Positions 53,345-61,627 of a stretch of 64,000 nucleotides of DNA are shown here, one piece after another. The stretch's first letter is position 1; every line of letters starts with the position of its first letter. The stretch comes from Luteimonas saliphila (GTDB taxonomy: Bacteria; Pseudomonadota; Gammaproteobacteria; Xanthomonadales; Xanthomonadaceae), in assembly GCF_016774335.1 (NCBI RefSeq), contig NZ_JAETWA010000006.1, forward strand, positions 49,330-113,329, given 5' to 3'. Made by a program: the position numbers and the translations under genes. Below the pieces are notes generated by a model. That model saw only the letters and a program-made list of their open reading frames with translations. It was not told the DNA's origin and searched no databases.

Positions 53345-55000
53345 TCATCCCAGGACCTGGACGTTGGACGCGCGGACCTGCTGCAGCGGCGCGCCCGGCG
53401 CGCCGCCGACGAAGTGCCGCACCCTCGGCATGCGGGTAGGGTCGGCCAGCAATTGCAGGATCTGGCCCTGCAATACGCGTTCGCTTTCGGTCACCCGTTC
53501 GTGCTGGCGCAGGTGCTCCAGCCAGGAGCCGTCGAGGAAGTACTCCAGGTAGATGCCCGGCGCTTCGGTGTCTTCGGCCACACCCCACTGCACGGCGCCA
53601 TCGCGACGACGGCTGCGGCCGAGGGGGTGCATCAGGCGCAGGAATTCATCGCGACGGTCCAGCGCGATCCTGTACTCGATCGTGATCAGCACCGGGCCGC
53701 GGTCGCCGGCGATGTCGTCCACCACGACCGGTTGGGGCCAATGGCCGGAGGGGGTGACATTGACGTTGGCCGCCTCGCCCAGGCGGAAGCGCAGCCCGAA
53801 GAACGCGGCCAGCACGGTGCCGGCGGCGGCGGCCAGCAGTGCCGCAGTGGTACTGGTCTGCTGGGCGAGAGTGCCCCAGCCCAGGCTGCCAATGGCCATC
53901 CCGCCGGAGAACACCACGATGTACAGCGCAAGCGCGCGGGCGCGCACCCATGCCGGTACCGAAGTCTGGGCGGCGATCTGCAACGACGACAGCACGGTGA
54001 TCCAGGCGAAGCCGTTGACGAGCGACACGACGTACAGCACCGGGATATTGCGCAGCAGCGCCAGCGCCAGCATGCAGCCGGCGTAGACCAGGGTCGCGAT
54101 CAGAACCAGACGGTCCGGCGCGACCTTGGCGCGCAACCTGGGCAGCAACACCGCCCCGCTGATCGCGCCGATGCCGATGAATCCGAGCAGCAGACCGTAG
54201 CTGCCGGCGCTGGCCTGCAGGTCACGATTGACGACGATCGGCAACAGCGCGGTCAGCGCGCTGGCGAACATGAAGAAGCTGGCGGCCTTGACCAGAACCG
54301 ACTGCAATACCGAGGCCTGGGTGGCGTAGCGCAGGCCCGCGCGCAGGGCGACGCCGAACGATTCTGGCGGCAGCACCGATCGGGTGGGCGCACGCTTCCA
54401 GATCAGCAGCACGACCATGATGCAGAGGAAGCTCAGGGCATTGAGCGCGAAGGCCCATTCGATGCCGGCGCTGGCCACGATCAGGCCACCGAGCGCTGGA
54501 CCGACGGCTCGCGCGATGTTCATGCTCAGCGACGACAGGGCCACCGCCGGGCTGAGCATGGCGCGCGGCACCAGCTCGGGCACAGTGGCCTGCTGCGCGG
54601 GCATCGCCATCGCCGCGCCGATGCCTAGCGCGAACGTCAATGCGATCAGGGTCCATGGCCCGAGCATGTCCAGGTGCGCGAGCAGGGCCAGCGTGCTGGC
54701 GACGATCAGCATCCACAGCTGGGCCAGGATCAGGTATTTGCGGCGATCGACGATGTCGGCGAGCGTGCCGGCGAACACGGCCAGCAGCACCACCGGCAGG
54801 GTGGTGGCCGACTGGACCGCGGCGACCATGAAGGGCGAGCCGGTGTTGTCGGCCATCACCCAGGCGGCGCTGACGTCGTGGATCCAGGTGCCGATGTTGC
54901 CGATCAGCACGGCCAGCCACATCATGCGGAACGTGGGCTGGGTCAATGGCGACCATGCGCCGGGTACGGATGCACTGGGCGGCGAAGAAGGTTGGCTCAT
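53345..55000 (-). CDS. MFS transporter, MFS_3/EntS-like, with C-terminal cytoplasmic domain
   Basis: A 551-residue protein with about twelve membrane segments over residues 20-405. The family mark between helices 2 and 3 is FAGTLADIVDRRKYLILAQL. The start at MSQPSSPPSA has AGGA seven bases upstream; an ATG eight codons earlier is possible. From about residue 420 a soluble domain follows (VLITIEYRIALDRRDEFLRL, YLEYFLDGSWLEHLRQHERV, TESERVLQG), as in the MFS_3 'transmembrane secretion effector' family, where this tail resembles an antibiotic-biosynthesis-monooxygenase-like fold. It is probably an exporter of an unknown small molecule. It follows the amidohydrolase by 50 bases. Confidence 0.85.
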   Translation of the reverse strand: MSQPSSPPSASVPGAWSPLTQPTFRMMWLAVLIGNIGTWIHDVSAAWVMADNTGSPFMVAAVQSATTLPVVLLAVFAGTLADIVDRRKYLILAQLWMLIVASTLALLAHLDMLGPWTLIALTFALGIGAAMAMPAQQATVPELVPRAMLSPAVALSSLSMNIARAVGPALGGLIVASAGIEWAFALNALSFLCIMVVLLIWKRAPTRSVLPPESFGVALRAGLRYATQASVLQSVLVKAASFFMFASALTALLPIVVNRDLQASAGSYGLLLGFIGIGAISGAVLLPRLRAKVAPDRLVLIATLVYAGCMLALALLRNIPVLYVVSLVNGFAWITVLSSLQIAAQTSVPAWVRARALALYIVVFSGGMAIGSLGWGTLAQQTSTTAALLAAAAGTVLAAFFGLRFRLGEAANVNVTPSGHWPQPVVVDDIAGDRGPVLITIEYRIALDRRDEFLRLMHPLGRSRRRDGAVQWGVAEDTEAPGIYLEYFLDGSWLEHLRQHERVTESERVLQGQILQLLADPTRMPRVRHFVGGAPGAPLQQVRASNVQVLG

Positions 55001-55050
55001 CGTGATGTCCTGGGGTCGCGTCATGGCGGAGGTGGGTGCGAGGGCCGCGC

Positions 55051-57006
55051 TCAGAATGCGAAGCAGGAACAGCCCAGCGCGCCCCAGAACCCCTGATGGT
55101 CGTCGGTCGGTGCGGCGTGATGCGCGGCATGGCCGTGGCCGTGCACGCTGCAACCGGCGCCATGCGCGGCGGCGAACGCGGCCGAGGCCTGGGCCAGCGT
55201 GGCGCCCTGGTAGCCGCCGAAGTGCCGCACCGGCGACCAGTCGGGCATGGGCGCGGGCAGCGCCGGTGCCAGCGCCGTGTAGTCACCATCGCCGTGGACC
55301 ACCTTGCCGCCGACCACGGTCAGCACGCTGGTAATGTCGAGGATCGCCTCGTCGGGCACGGCGAAGAAGTCGGCCGACAGCAGGCTGAAATCCGCGAACT
55401 GGCCGACGGCCAGCACGCCCTTGTCCGCCTGTTCGGTCGAGAACCACGCGCTGCCATGGGTCCACAGGCGCAGCGCTTCCTCGCGCTCGAGTCGGTTGTC
55501 TTCACCGTAGAGCTGCAGCCCGCCAATGGTGCGTCCGGTGCTCAGCCAATACAGCGCCACCCAAGGGTTGTAGCTCGCCACGCGGGTGGCGTCGGTGCCG
55601 GCGCCGACCGGCACGCCGGCATCGAGCATGCGCCGGATCGGCGGCGTGTGGCTCGCGGCCCGGGCGCCATAGCGTTCCACGAAATCCTCGCCTTGGTAGA
55701 CCATGCGGTGCTGCACGGCGATGCCGCCGCCCAGCGCACGCACCCGCTCGATGCTGCGATCGGAGATGGTCTCGGCGTGGTCGACGATCCAGTGCAGGCC
55801 GTCGAACGGCACGTCGCGATTCACCATCTCGTACACGTCGAGAATGCGCGCGATGCTCTCGTCGTAGGTGGCATGGATGCGGAACGGCCAGCGGTGTTCG
55901 GCCAGCAGCCGCACCACCTGCTCCAGGCCCGGTTCCAGCCCCGCCTGCAGAACGGGGCGCGGTTCGCCGAAGAGTTCGAAATCCGCGGCCGAGAACACCA
56001 GCATCTCGCCGGCGCCGTTGTGACGCAGCATGTCGTCGCCTTCGCGCGCGGACAGCATCTGCGTCCAGCGCTGGAAGTCGGCAAGCTCGCCGCCGTTGTT
56101 CTGGGTGAACAGGTTGTAGGCGATGCGCACCGTGAGCTCGTCGTCGGCGTGCAGCTTGCGGATGATCGCGTAGTCGTCGGGATAGTTCTGGAAGCCGCCG
56201 CCGGCATCGATCACAGAGGTGATGCCCAGGCGGTTCAACTCGCGCATGAAGTGGCGCGTGGAGTTGATCTGGTACTCGGGCGGCAGTTTCGGCCCAGCGG
56301 CCAGCGTGGCGTAGAGGATCAGCGCGTTCGGCTTGGCCAGCAACAGACCGGTCGGATTGCCGGCCCTGTCGCGCTGGATCTCGCCGCCGGGCGGATTGGG
56401 CGTGTCCTTGTCGTAGCCGACGGCACGCAGCGCGGCGCGATTGAGTAGCGCGCGGTCGTACAGGCGCATGATGAAGACTGGCGTGTCCGGTGCGGCCGCG
56501 TTGATCTCGTCGAGCGTCGGCAGTCGCTTCTCGACGAACTGGTATTCGGTGAAGCCGCCGATCACGCGCACCCACTGCGGCGCCGGCGTGCGTGCGACCT
56601 GTGCCCGCAGCATGGCCATGGCGTCGGCCAGCGAGCGCACGCCGTCCCAGCGCAGCTCCAGGTTGTAGTTCAGACCACCGCGGATGAGGTGGGTATGGCT
56701 GTCGTTGAGGCCGGGGATGAGACGGCGGCCTTCGGCATCAACGACGCGAGTGGCGCTGCCGGCTTTCTCCATCACCGTCGCGTCGTCGCCCAATGCCACG
56801 ACGACGCCGTTGGCTACGGCGATGGCGGTCGCCATGGGCCCCTTGGAATCTAGGGTAGTGATCCTGGCGTTGTGGACGATCAGGTCCGCCATGAAACGCT
56901 CCTGTGGACGGGTGAGTCCGTGGCCGGGCAGGCTGGCGACGGTGGCACCGGCGGCGAGCGCGCCGACGAAGCGGCGCCGGGAGGGGTCTTGGACAGGCGT
57001 GCTCAT
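55051..57006 (-). CDS. Amidohydrolase family protein (YtcJ-like), Tat-exported
   Basis: A 651-residue metal-dependent amidohydrolase. The N-terminus MSTPVQDPSRRRFVGALAAG is a twin-arginine signal. The metal-binding HxH is in LNDSHTHLIRGG, further His ligands are in RIHATYD and WIVDHAETI, and an Asp is in GAGTDATRV. LIVHNARITTLD near the start and DFSLLSADFFAVPDEAILDI at the end form the usual beta-sandwich. The C-terminus is unusual: a His/Cys-rich tail (GAGCSVHGHGHAAHH) ending in GALGCSCFAF, perhaps for metal handling. Substrate unknown. It overlaps the upstream doxX-like gene by four bases. A fragment of a paralogue lies at the right end of the window. Confidence 0.85.
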   Translation of the reverse strand: MSTPVQDPSRRRFVGALAAGATVASLPGHGLTRPQERFMADLIVHNARITTLDSKGPMATAIAVANGVVVALGDDATVMEKAGSATRVVDAEGRRLIPGLNDSHTHLIRGGLNYNLELRWDGVRSLADAMAMLRAQVARTPAPQWVRVIGGFTEYQFVEKRLPTLDEINAAAPDTPVFIMRLYDRALLNRAALRAVGYDKDTPNPPGGEIQRDRAGNPTGLLLAKPNALILYATLAAGPKLPPEYQINSTRHFMRELNRLGITSVIDAGGGFQNYPDDYAIIRKLHADDELTVRIAYNLFTQNNGGELADFQRWTQMLSAREGDDMLRHNGAGEMLVFSAADFELFGEPRPVLQAGLEPGLEQVVRLLAEHRWPFRIHATYDESIARILDVYEMVNRDVPFDGLHWIVDHAETISDRSIERVRALGGGIAVQHRMVYQGEDFVERYGARAASHTPPIRRMLDAGVPVGAGTDATRVASYNPWVALYWLSTGRTIGGLQLYGEDNRLEREEALRLWTHGSAWFSTEQADKGVLAVGQFADFSLLSADFFAVPDEAILDITSVLTVVGGKVVHGDGDYTALAPALPAPMPDWSPVRHFGGYQGATLAQASAAFAAAHGAGCSVHGHGHAAHHAAPTDDHQGFWGALGCSCFAF

Positions 57007-57452
57007 GGCGTGGCTCCCGTGTGATCGAACAGCAGCGCATCGAGCGACCAGTGCCCGCCGCCCAGCAGCGCCAACCCCAGCAGGGTCGCCGTCCACAGCA
57101 GCGGGTACTCCATTCCGCCGTGCATCCAGAACCAACCGCCCTCGCGGTTGAGCGCGGCGGTGAGGGCGAGGAAGGCGGCGCCCAGCGCTGCCGCGACGGG
57201 GGTGCACAGCCCGAGAACGACGCACAGCCCGACCAGGATCTGCATCGCCGCCAGCAGCAGTGGCAATGGCGTGGACGCAGGCAGGCCGAAACCGCGCAGC
57301 TCGGTGGCGAATCCGGCCAGGCCCGGCCCGCCGAACCAGCCGAAGAGCTTGCCCAGCCCATGCGGCAGCAGGAAGCCGCCGGCCGTCAGCCGCAACAGCA
57401 ACAGGGCGAGGTCGCTGCGCGATGGATCGGCAATAGCGATGTGCATGGGCAT
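57003..57452 (-). CDS. DoxX family membrane protein
   Basis: A 149-residue inner-membrane protein with four membrane segments and family text LALLLLRLTAGGFLLPHGLG followed by KLFGWFGGPGLAGFATELRG, then LVGLCVVLGLCTPVAAALGA and FLALTAALNREGGWFWMHGG. Relatives take part in quinone or thiol redox reactions, and the role here is unknown. The start MPMHIAIADP has GGAG about eight bases upstream. It is the first gene of an operon doxX-like, amidohydrolase, MFS exporter and perhaps the AlgE-like porin, with an overlap of four bases and then gaps of 50 and 64 bases. Confidence 0.85.
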   Translation of the reverse strand: MPMHIAIADPSRSDLALLLLRLTAGGFLLPHGLGKLFGWFGGPGLAGFATELRGFGLPASTPLPLLLAAMQILVGLCVVLGLCTPVAAALGAAFLALTAALNREGGWFWMHGGMEYPLLWTATLLGLALLGGGHWSLDALLFDHTGATP

Positions 57453-57630
57453 CCGTGTGTCTCCACGGGGAAGGGGAGGAGCGGAACGACGGACCAGGCC
57501 TGCTCGACAGGGCGAAGAGCGAGCTCGTGCATGACGCGTGGCGTCGACTTGCGAAACGGATGACCCTTTCCGCGCCGGCGCGGACGCCATGTCCCTTGCG
57601 GGAGACACGGCATCTGTCATCCCGAAACGG

Positions 57631-58287
57631 TCAGTGCCCGCCTTCGCTGGCGTTGAACATCGTCTTGGCGTAGGTGATGCCGATGCCGTAGGCGCCACCG
57701 TTGACCCGGGCGATGCCGGTACTCAGTTCGTAAGTCGCGGTGCGCGCCCAGTCCCGCTGGAGTTCCAGCAGGTACTGCATGCTGGTCAATGGTCGCGCGC
57801 CAGCCTGGACCATGCGCTGCACCGCGCGCTCATGCGCCTCGTCGCTGATGTCGCCGCTGGCGTCGGTGATGACATAGGCCTCGAAGCCCTGTTCGAGCGC
57901 AGACAGCACGGGACCGACGATGCATACGCTGGTCCAGAGACCTGCGAAAACGATGCGATTCTTGCCGATGGCGTTGACCTTCTCGGCAATGCGCGAGTCC
58001 TCCCAGGTGTTCATCGAGGTGCGGTCGATCTTCGGCTCGCCGGGAAATGCCTCGGTGATCTCGTCGAAGATCGGACCGGAGAAGCTCTTCTCGGCGACCG
58101 TGGTCAGGATGGTGGAGACCTTGAATCCCGCCGCGCTCCTGGCGACCAGCGCGGTGTTGTTGCGCAACACTTCGGCGGCGATCGACCGGGTCGCGAAGGC
58201 CATCTGCGACTGGTGGTCGATCAGGATCAACGTATGGTCTTTCGGGGTCAGCAGGCTCTTGGCCGGGCTCGGGGTGGCGGTAGGCAT
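57631..58287 (-). CDS. Isochorismatase-like (YcaC-type) cysteine hydrolase
   Basis: A 218-residue protein of the isochorismatase superfamily. The catalytic Asp is in LILIDHQSQMAFA, the Lys in TVAEKSFSGP and the nucleophilic Cys in AGLWTSVCIVGPVL, the YcaC-like triad order. YVITDASGDISDEAHERAVQ and RMVQAGARPLTSMQYLLELQ RDW text is typical of the YcaC branch, whose natural substrates are poorly known. The start at MPTATPSPAK was preferred to an upstream Met because the conserved part begins soon after. It is transcribed toward the doxX-like gene with a gap of about 180 bases, so it may or may not share that operon. Confidence 0.85.
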   Translation of the reverse strand: MPTATPSPAKSLLTPKDHTLILIDHQSQMAFATRSIAAEVLRNNTALVARSAAGFKVSTILTTVAEKSFSGPIFDEITEAFPGEPKIDRTSMNTWEDSRIAEKVNAIGKNRIVFAGLWTSVCIVGPVLSALEQGFEAYVITDASGDISDEAHERAVQRMVQAGARPLTSMQYLLELQRDWARTATYELSTGIARVNGGAYGIGITYAKTMFNASEGGH

Positions 58288-58651
58288 CGGGCGTTCCGTT
58301 GTCGAGGGGTAGGGAGGATTGGCTTGCGATGACATCCGTGTGCCGATGCAATCGGAAGCTCTTCTTCAAGAGAACCGGCATCGCTTCGCGGCGACCCGAC
58401 ATGCGCGGGTGGGATGACCATCGGAAGGCGCGCCTGCCAATGGCGATCCGCGTGGCCTTGCATGACTCCTTCAGGAGGTCCCGCAGGTCCTGGTTGAGCG
58501 GGTCCTTGTGGGTAATCGTCTATCCCATCGCGGTGACCGGGATAGACGATCAGGCAGGCACCCTTGACCCGGCGCCATGAAGGCGCGTCCGCGGCGGTGG
58601 ATGCAGCATCGCATCGCACCGACTAATGCCAGAACTGTCTCGAAGTCCGCT
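58288..58651. other. Intergenic region between the YcaC-like gene and gcvPB
   Basis: About 360 bases without a credible gene. It should carry the promoter of the YcaC-like gene and the end of the gcvP transcript. Its one clear structure is the perfect 12-bp inverted repeat listed separately. Confidence 0.4.
58515..58550. repeat. Perfect 12-bp inverted repeat with 12-base loop
   Basis: ATCGTCTATCCC and GGGATAGACGAT are perfect complements separated by 12 bases. No T run follows on either strand. It lies about 100 bases after gcvPB and 230 bases before the YcaC-like gene, so it could be an operator, an RNA hairpin or a factor-dependent terminator. Confidence 0.5.
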
Positions 58652-60205
58652 CTAGGCCGTTTGCGCCTGCTTCTTCTGGAAGGCGCGCCATGTCATTGCC
58701 CGCGTGGATGGATCGTCGATCATGCCTGGCTTCAGACGGTGGATCGCCTGGTTATGGGGTGAAGTCTTGACGAGCTCCGGATTGGAGTAGGCCTCGTCGG
58801 AGATGCGGCTGAGCACGGCGATCCATTGGTCCAGCGCTTCCTTGCCGTACATCTCGCCGGCTTCGGGCGTAAAGGGTTGGGGCAGGAGCCAAGGTTCGTG
58901 GCTTGCCCACAACGGATCAATCCCGAAATCTGACATCCGGTTCTGAACGTCGTGGATGTCGACGCCGGTCTCCTCCTTCATCGTCTGGAACGAGTAACGC
59001 GTCATTTCCATCCTGGGGGTCGTCTGCTCGGGATGGGAACGGGTCACGCCCCTGATCGCGAGCAGCCCCTTCTCCATGTAGTTGTTGGACATCACCGAAA
59101 TGTCAGAGGCCTGGGAAATACCGTCGGCGCCCATGGAGCGGGCCCATGCATAGGCCTTCAGGACCACCTGGACGTTGCCCAGGAACTCCCGGATCTTGCC
59201 GACGCTCTGCGGTCGGTCAGCGTCGAGGCGATAGCGGTCACCATCACGCACCACCAGGGGGGATGGAAGGAAGGGCGCGAGTTCAGCCGAGCACCCATAG
59301 GCGCCGGTCGCCGGTCCGCCGACCCCGGTCTTCGGCGCGCCGAAGGTCTTGTGCAGCATGAACATGCAAGCGTCGAATCCGATCTCGCGAGCACGGAGTT
59401 TCGACATGGTGGCGTTGAAGTTGGCGGCGTCGTAGAAGGCCAGACCGCCCGCTTCGTGAACGATGCGCACCCATTCCTTCATGTCAGGGTTGTAGACGCC
59501 CATGTCATCGGGGTTGTTGACCATGATTGCGGCGGTGCGATTGGAGACCACCGCCTTCAGCGCGTCGAGCGACGGGTAGCCGTTCTCGTCGAGCATCAGG
59601 GTAATGACCTTGAAACCGGCCGCTGCGGCGGTGGCCGGATTGCAAGGGTGGGTCTGGATCGTCACGATGATTTCGTCGCGCTGTTCCAGCTCGCCCTTCG
59701 AGGCGTGATAGGCGCGTGTCACCGCGCAGTTCAAGTAGGCCGCCTCGGACCCGCCCCCCGCCTGGAACACGAACTGGTCCATCCCCGACATTTCGCGCAG
59801 CACCAGATCCATGTTGTGCACGATCTCAAGTGCGCCCTGCATGGTGTCCTCATGCTGGAGGGGGTGGAGTTCCGTGATCTCGGGACGCCAGGCCAACTGC
59901 TCGTTGATCTGGGGGTTGTACTTCATGGTGCAGGTGCCGAAGAGGCTGATGCCCATCATGCCCAGTGTCTGCTGGGAGAGACGCAGATAATGGTAGAGAA
60001 CTTCGGGCTCCGACATCTCGGGCAAGGCCGGTTCGTCCTGCCTGCGCATGCCGGACGGGATCAAGTCCGACACGTCGCCGACACGCTGCCGGATCTCGGG
60101 TTCCGCGAGCGGAAAGAGCACGCCGCGGCGACCGGGATATCCCATCTCCATGATGACCGGCTCGTTCCAGACGGGGGCCTGGTATTGCTTGAGTTCGACG
60201 CTCAT
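58652..60205 (-). CDS. gcvPB: Glycine dehydrogenase (decarboxylating) subunit 2
   Basis: A 517-residue subunit of the split P-protein of the glycine cleavage system, which decarboxylates glycine on PLP and passes the aminomethyl group to lipoyl-GcvH. The PLP-binding Lys is near residue 286 in MLHKTFGAPKTGVGGPATGA. Other family text is RQDEPALPEMSEPEVLYHYL, SQQTLGMMGISLFGTCTMKY and FQAGGGSEAAYLN. The start overlaps the gcvPA stop by four bases, so the subunits are translationally coupled. Many gammaproteobacteria carry one fused gcvP, so a split two-gene version here suggests acquisition or a specialised second system. No gcvT or gcvH is visible nearby. Confidence 0.92.
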   Translation of the reverse strand: MSVELKQYQAPVWNEPVIMEMGYPGRRGVLFPLAEPEIRQRVGDVSDLIPSGMRRQDEPALPEMSEPEVLYHYLRLSQQTLGMMGISLFGTCTMKYNPQINEQLAWRPEITELHPLQHEDTMQGALEIVHNMDLVLREMSGMDQFVFQAGGGSEAAYLNCAVTRAYHASKGELEQRDEIIVTIQTHPCNPATAAAAGFKVITLMLDENGYPSLDALKAVVSNRTAAIMVNNPDDMGVYNPDMKEWVRIVHEAGGLAFYDAANFNATMSKLRAREIGFDACMFMLHKTFGAPKTGVGGPATGAYGCSAELAPFLPSPLVVRDGDRYRLDADRPQSVGKIREFLGNVQVVLKAYAWARSMGADGISQASDISVMSNNYMEKGLLAIRGVTRSHPEQTTPRMEMTRYSFQTMKEETGVDIHDVQNRMSDFGIDPLWASHEPWLLPQPFTPEAGEMYGKEALDQWIAVLSRISDEAYSNPELVKTSPHNQAIHRLKPGMIDDPSTRAMTWRAFQKKQAQTA

Positions 60206-61605
60206 AGTGAGATCACCTTCTGAAGGGCGCCAGCCAGGCGCTCGATATCGGCATGGGTGTGGACCTCGGTGACGCAGTAGAGTGCGCTCTGGCCGAGTTC
60301 GGGGAAGTCGAAGGAGAGGTCGTGGCCGCCGAAGATGCCTTCGGCGCGCAGGGCGTCATTGATCTCGGAGACGCTCTTCCCGGCGTCGTCGAAGTTGACG
60401 ACGAATTCCTTGAAAAAGCCCGAGGGGAAATTGATCCTGATGCCGTCGAGCTCGCCAAGGCGCTGCGCGGCATGGTGGGCGCGCTGCAGGATGATTTCAC
60501 CGATCTCGGCGAAGCCCTGCGGCCCCATCATCGCCATGTAGGCGGTCGCGGCGACCGACCACAGGTAGACGGAGTGGCCGATCCAGTCCTTGCCTTTTTC
60601 GCGCAGGTCGTAGGAAGACTGGTGGAGCATGGCGCGCCCGAACCCGAACTCGCCTGACTTGATGGTCTCGGCGATACTGATGCACAGCGTCGGATACTCC
60701 CCGGCGTAGCGAGGTTCGTCGCGCGTAGCAATGAAACCGCCGACCCCGCCGCCGGCATGGAGGTGGACGCCCAGGGGCTGGATGGTGCCGACGACAATGT
60801 CGGCGCCGTAGGCGGACGGCGGGGACAGCACGCCCAAGGAGATCGGGTCGACGCCCACGATGGTCTCGGCGCCGGCCGCGCGGGCGATGGCGGCGATCTC
60901 CGCAGCCTGATGTTCGATCATGCCAAGGTAAGACGGCACTTCGAAATAGACGGCTGCTGTCTGATCGCCGACCGCGGTCCGCAGATCCTCGAGATCGATC
61001 AGTCCAGTCGCTGGATCGTAGTCTACGAGGCGGATGGCGATGTGGTTCGACATCTCCGGCGGCTCGCAATAGTTGCGGATGATCGAAAGCCGCTCCGGAT
61101 CGATTGCCCGAACGACGGCAACTTCGTGACGGCCGGTCAGCCGGGCCGCCATTCGAAGGGCGTGGCCGGCGGCTGTGCCCCAACTACGCACGGGCATGCC
61201 GACCAGGTCGAGATTCAGCAACTCACCAAGCTGGCTGCAGAACTCGAACCAGGCCTGGTAGAGGCCATGGTCGGAACTGGGCTCGCCATAGATGGAGGTA
61301 AGCCATTCGTTGCGTCGGACGATCTCGTCGACGGCGGCGGGCACATGGTGCTGCCAGATGCCCGCACCGAGGAAGCTCAGGTTGTCCTCGGTGCTGCTGT
61401 TCTTGGCGAGGATCCCGACAATATGGCGGCGTAGTTCGCGCTCGCTCAGCGCCGGCGGCAGGTCGAGCGGACGGGTGAGGCGATGGTCCTGCGGGATCTG
61501 CACGAACAGGTCCTCGACAGTGTCGACACCGATCGATTGCAGCATCACCTGCTGGATTTCCGGCACCGAATTGGCCATGTAAGGATGGGGTGACACGTTT
61601 GTCAT
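60202..61605 (-). CDS. gcvPA: Glycine dehydrogenase (decarboxylating) subunit 1
   Basis: A 467-residue N-terminal-type subunit of the split P-protein. Family text includes HPYMANSVPEIQQVMLQSIG, EDLFVQIPQ, the SFLGAGIWQHHVPAAVDEIV segment with the usual Y/H pattern around the active site, and YLGMIEHQAAEIAAIARAAG. It partners gcvPB, forming an alpha2beta2 enzyme in characterised relatives. The upstream gene is the ATP-NAD-kinase-like protein, 22 bases away, so all three genes are likely one transcript. I looked for a glycine riboswitch in the upstream regions and did not find its conserved elements. Confidence 0.92.
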   Translation of the reverse strand: MTNVSPHPYMANSVPEIQQVMLQSIGVDTVEDLFVQIPQDHRLTRPLDLPPALSERELRRHIVGILAKNSSTEDNLSFLGAGIWQHHVPAAVDEIVRRNEWLTSIYGEPSSDHGLYQAWFEFCSQLGELLNLDLVGMPVRSWGTAAGHALRMAARLTGRHEVAVVRAIDPERLSIIRNYCEPPEMSNHIAIRLVDYDPATGLIDLEDLRTAVGDQTAAVYFEVPSYLGMIEHQAAEIAAIARAAGAETIVGVDPISLGVLSPPSAYGADIVVGTIQPLGVHLHAGGGVGGFIATRDEPRYAGEYPTLCISIAETIKSGEFGFGRAMLHQSSYDLREKGKDWIGHSVYLWSVAATAYMAMMGPQGFAEIGEIILQRAHHAAQRLGELDGIRINFPSGFFKEFVVNFDDAGKSVSEINDALRAEGIFGGHDLSFDFPELGQSALYCVTEVHTHADIERLAGALQKVISL

Positions 61606-61627
61606 GATGAATGCTCCTTGGGTTTGG

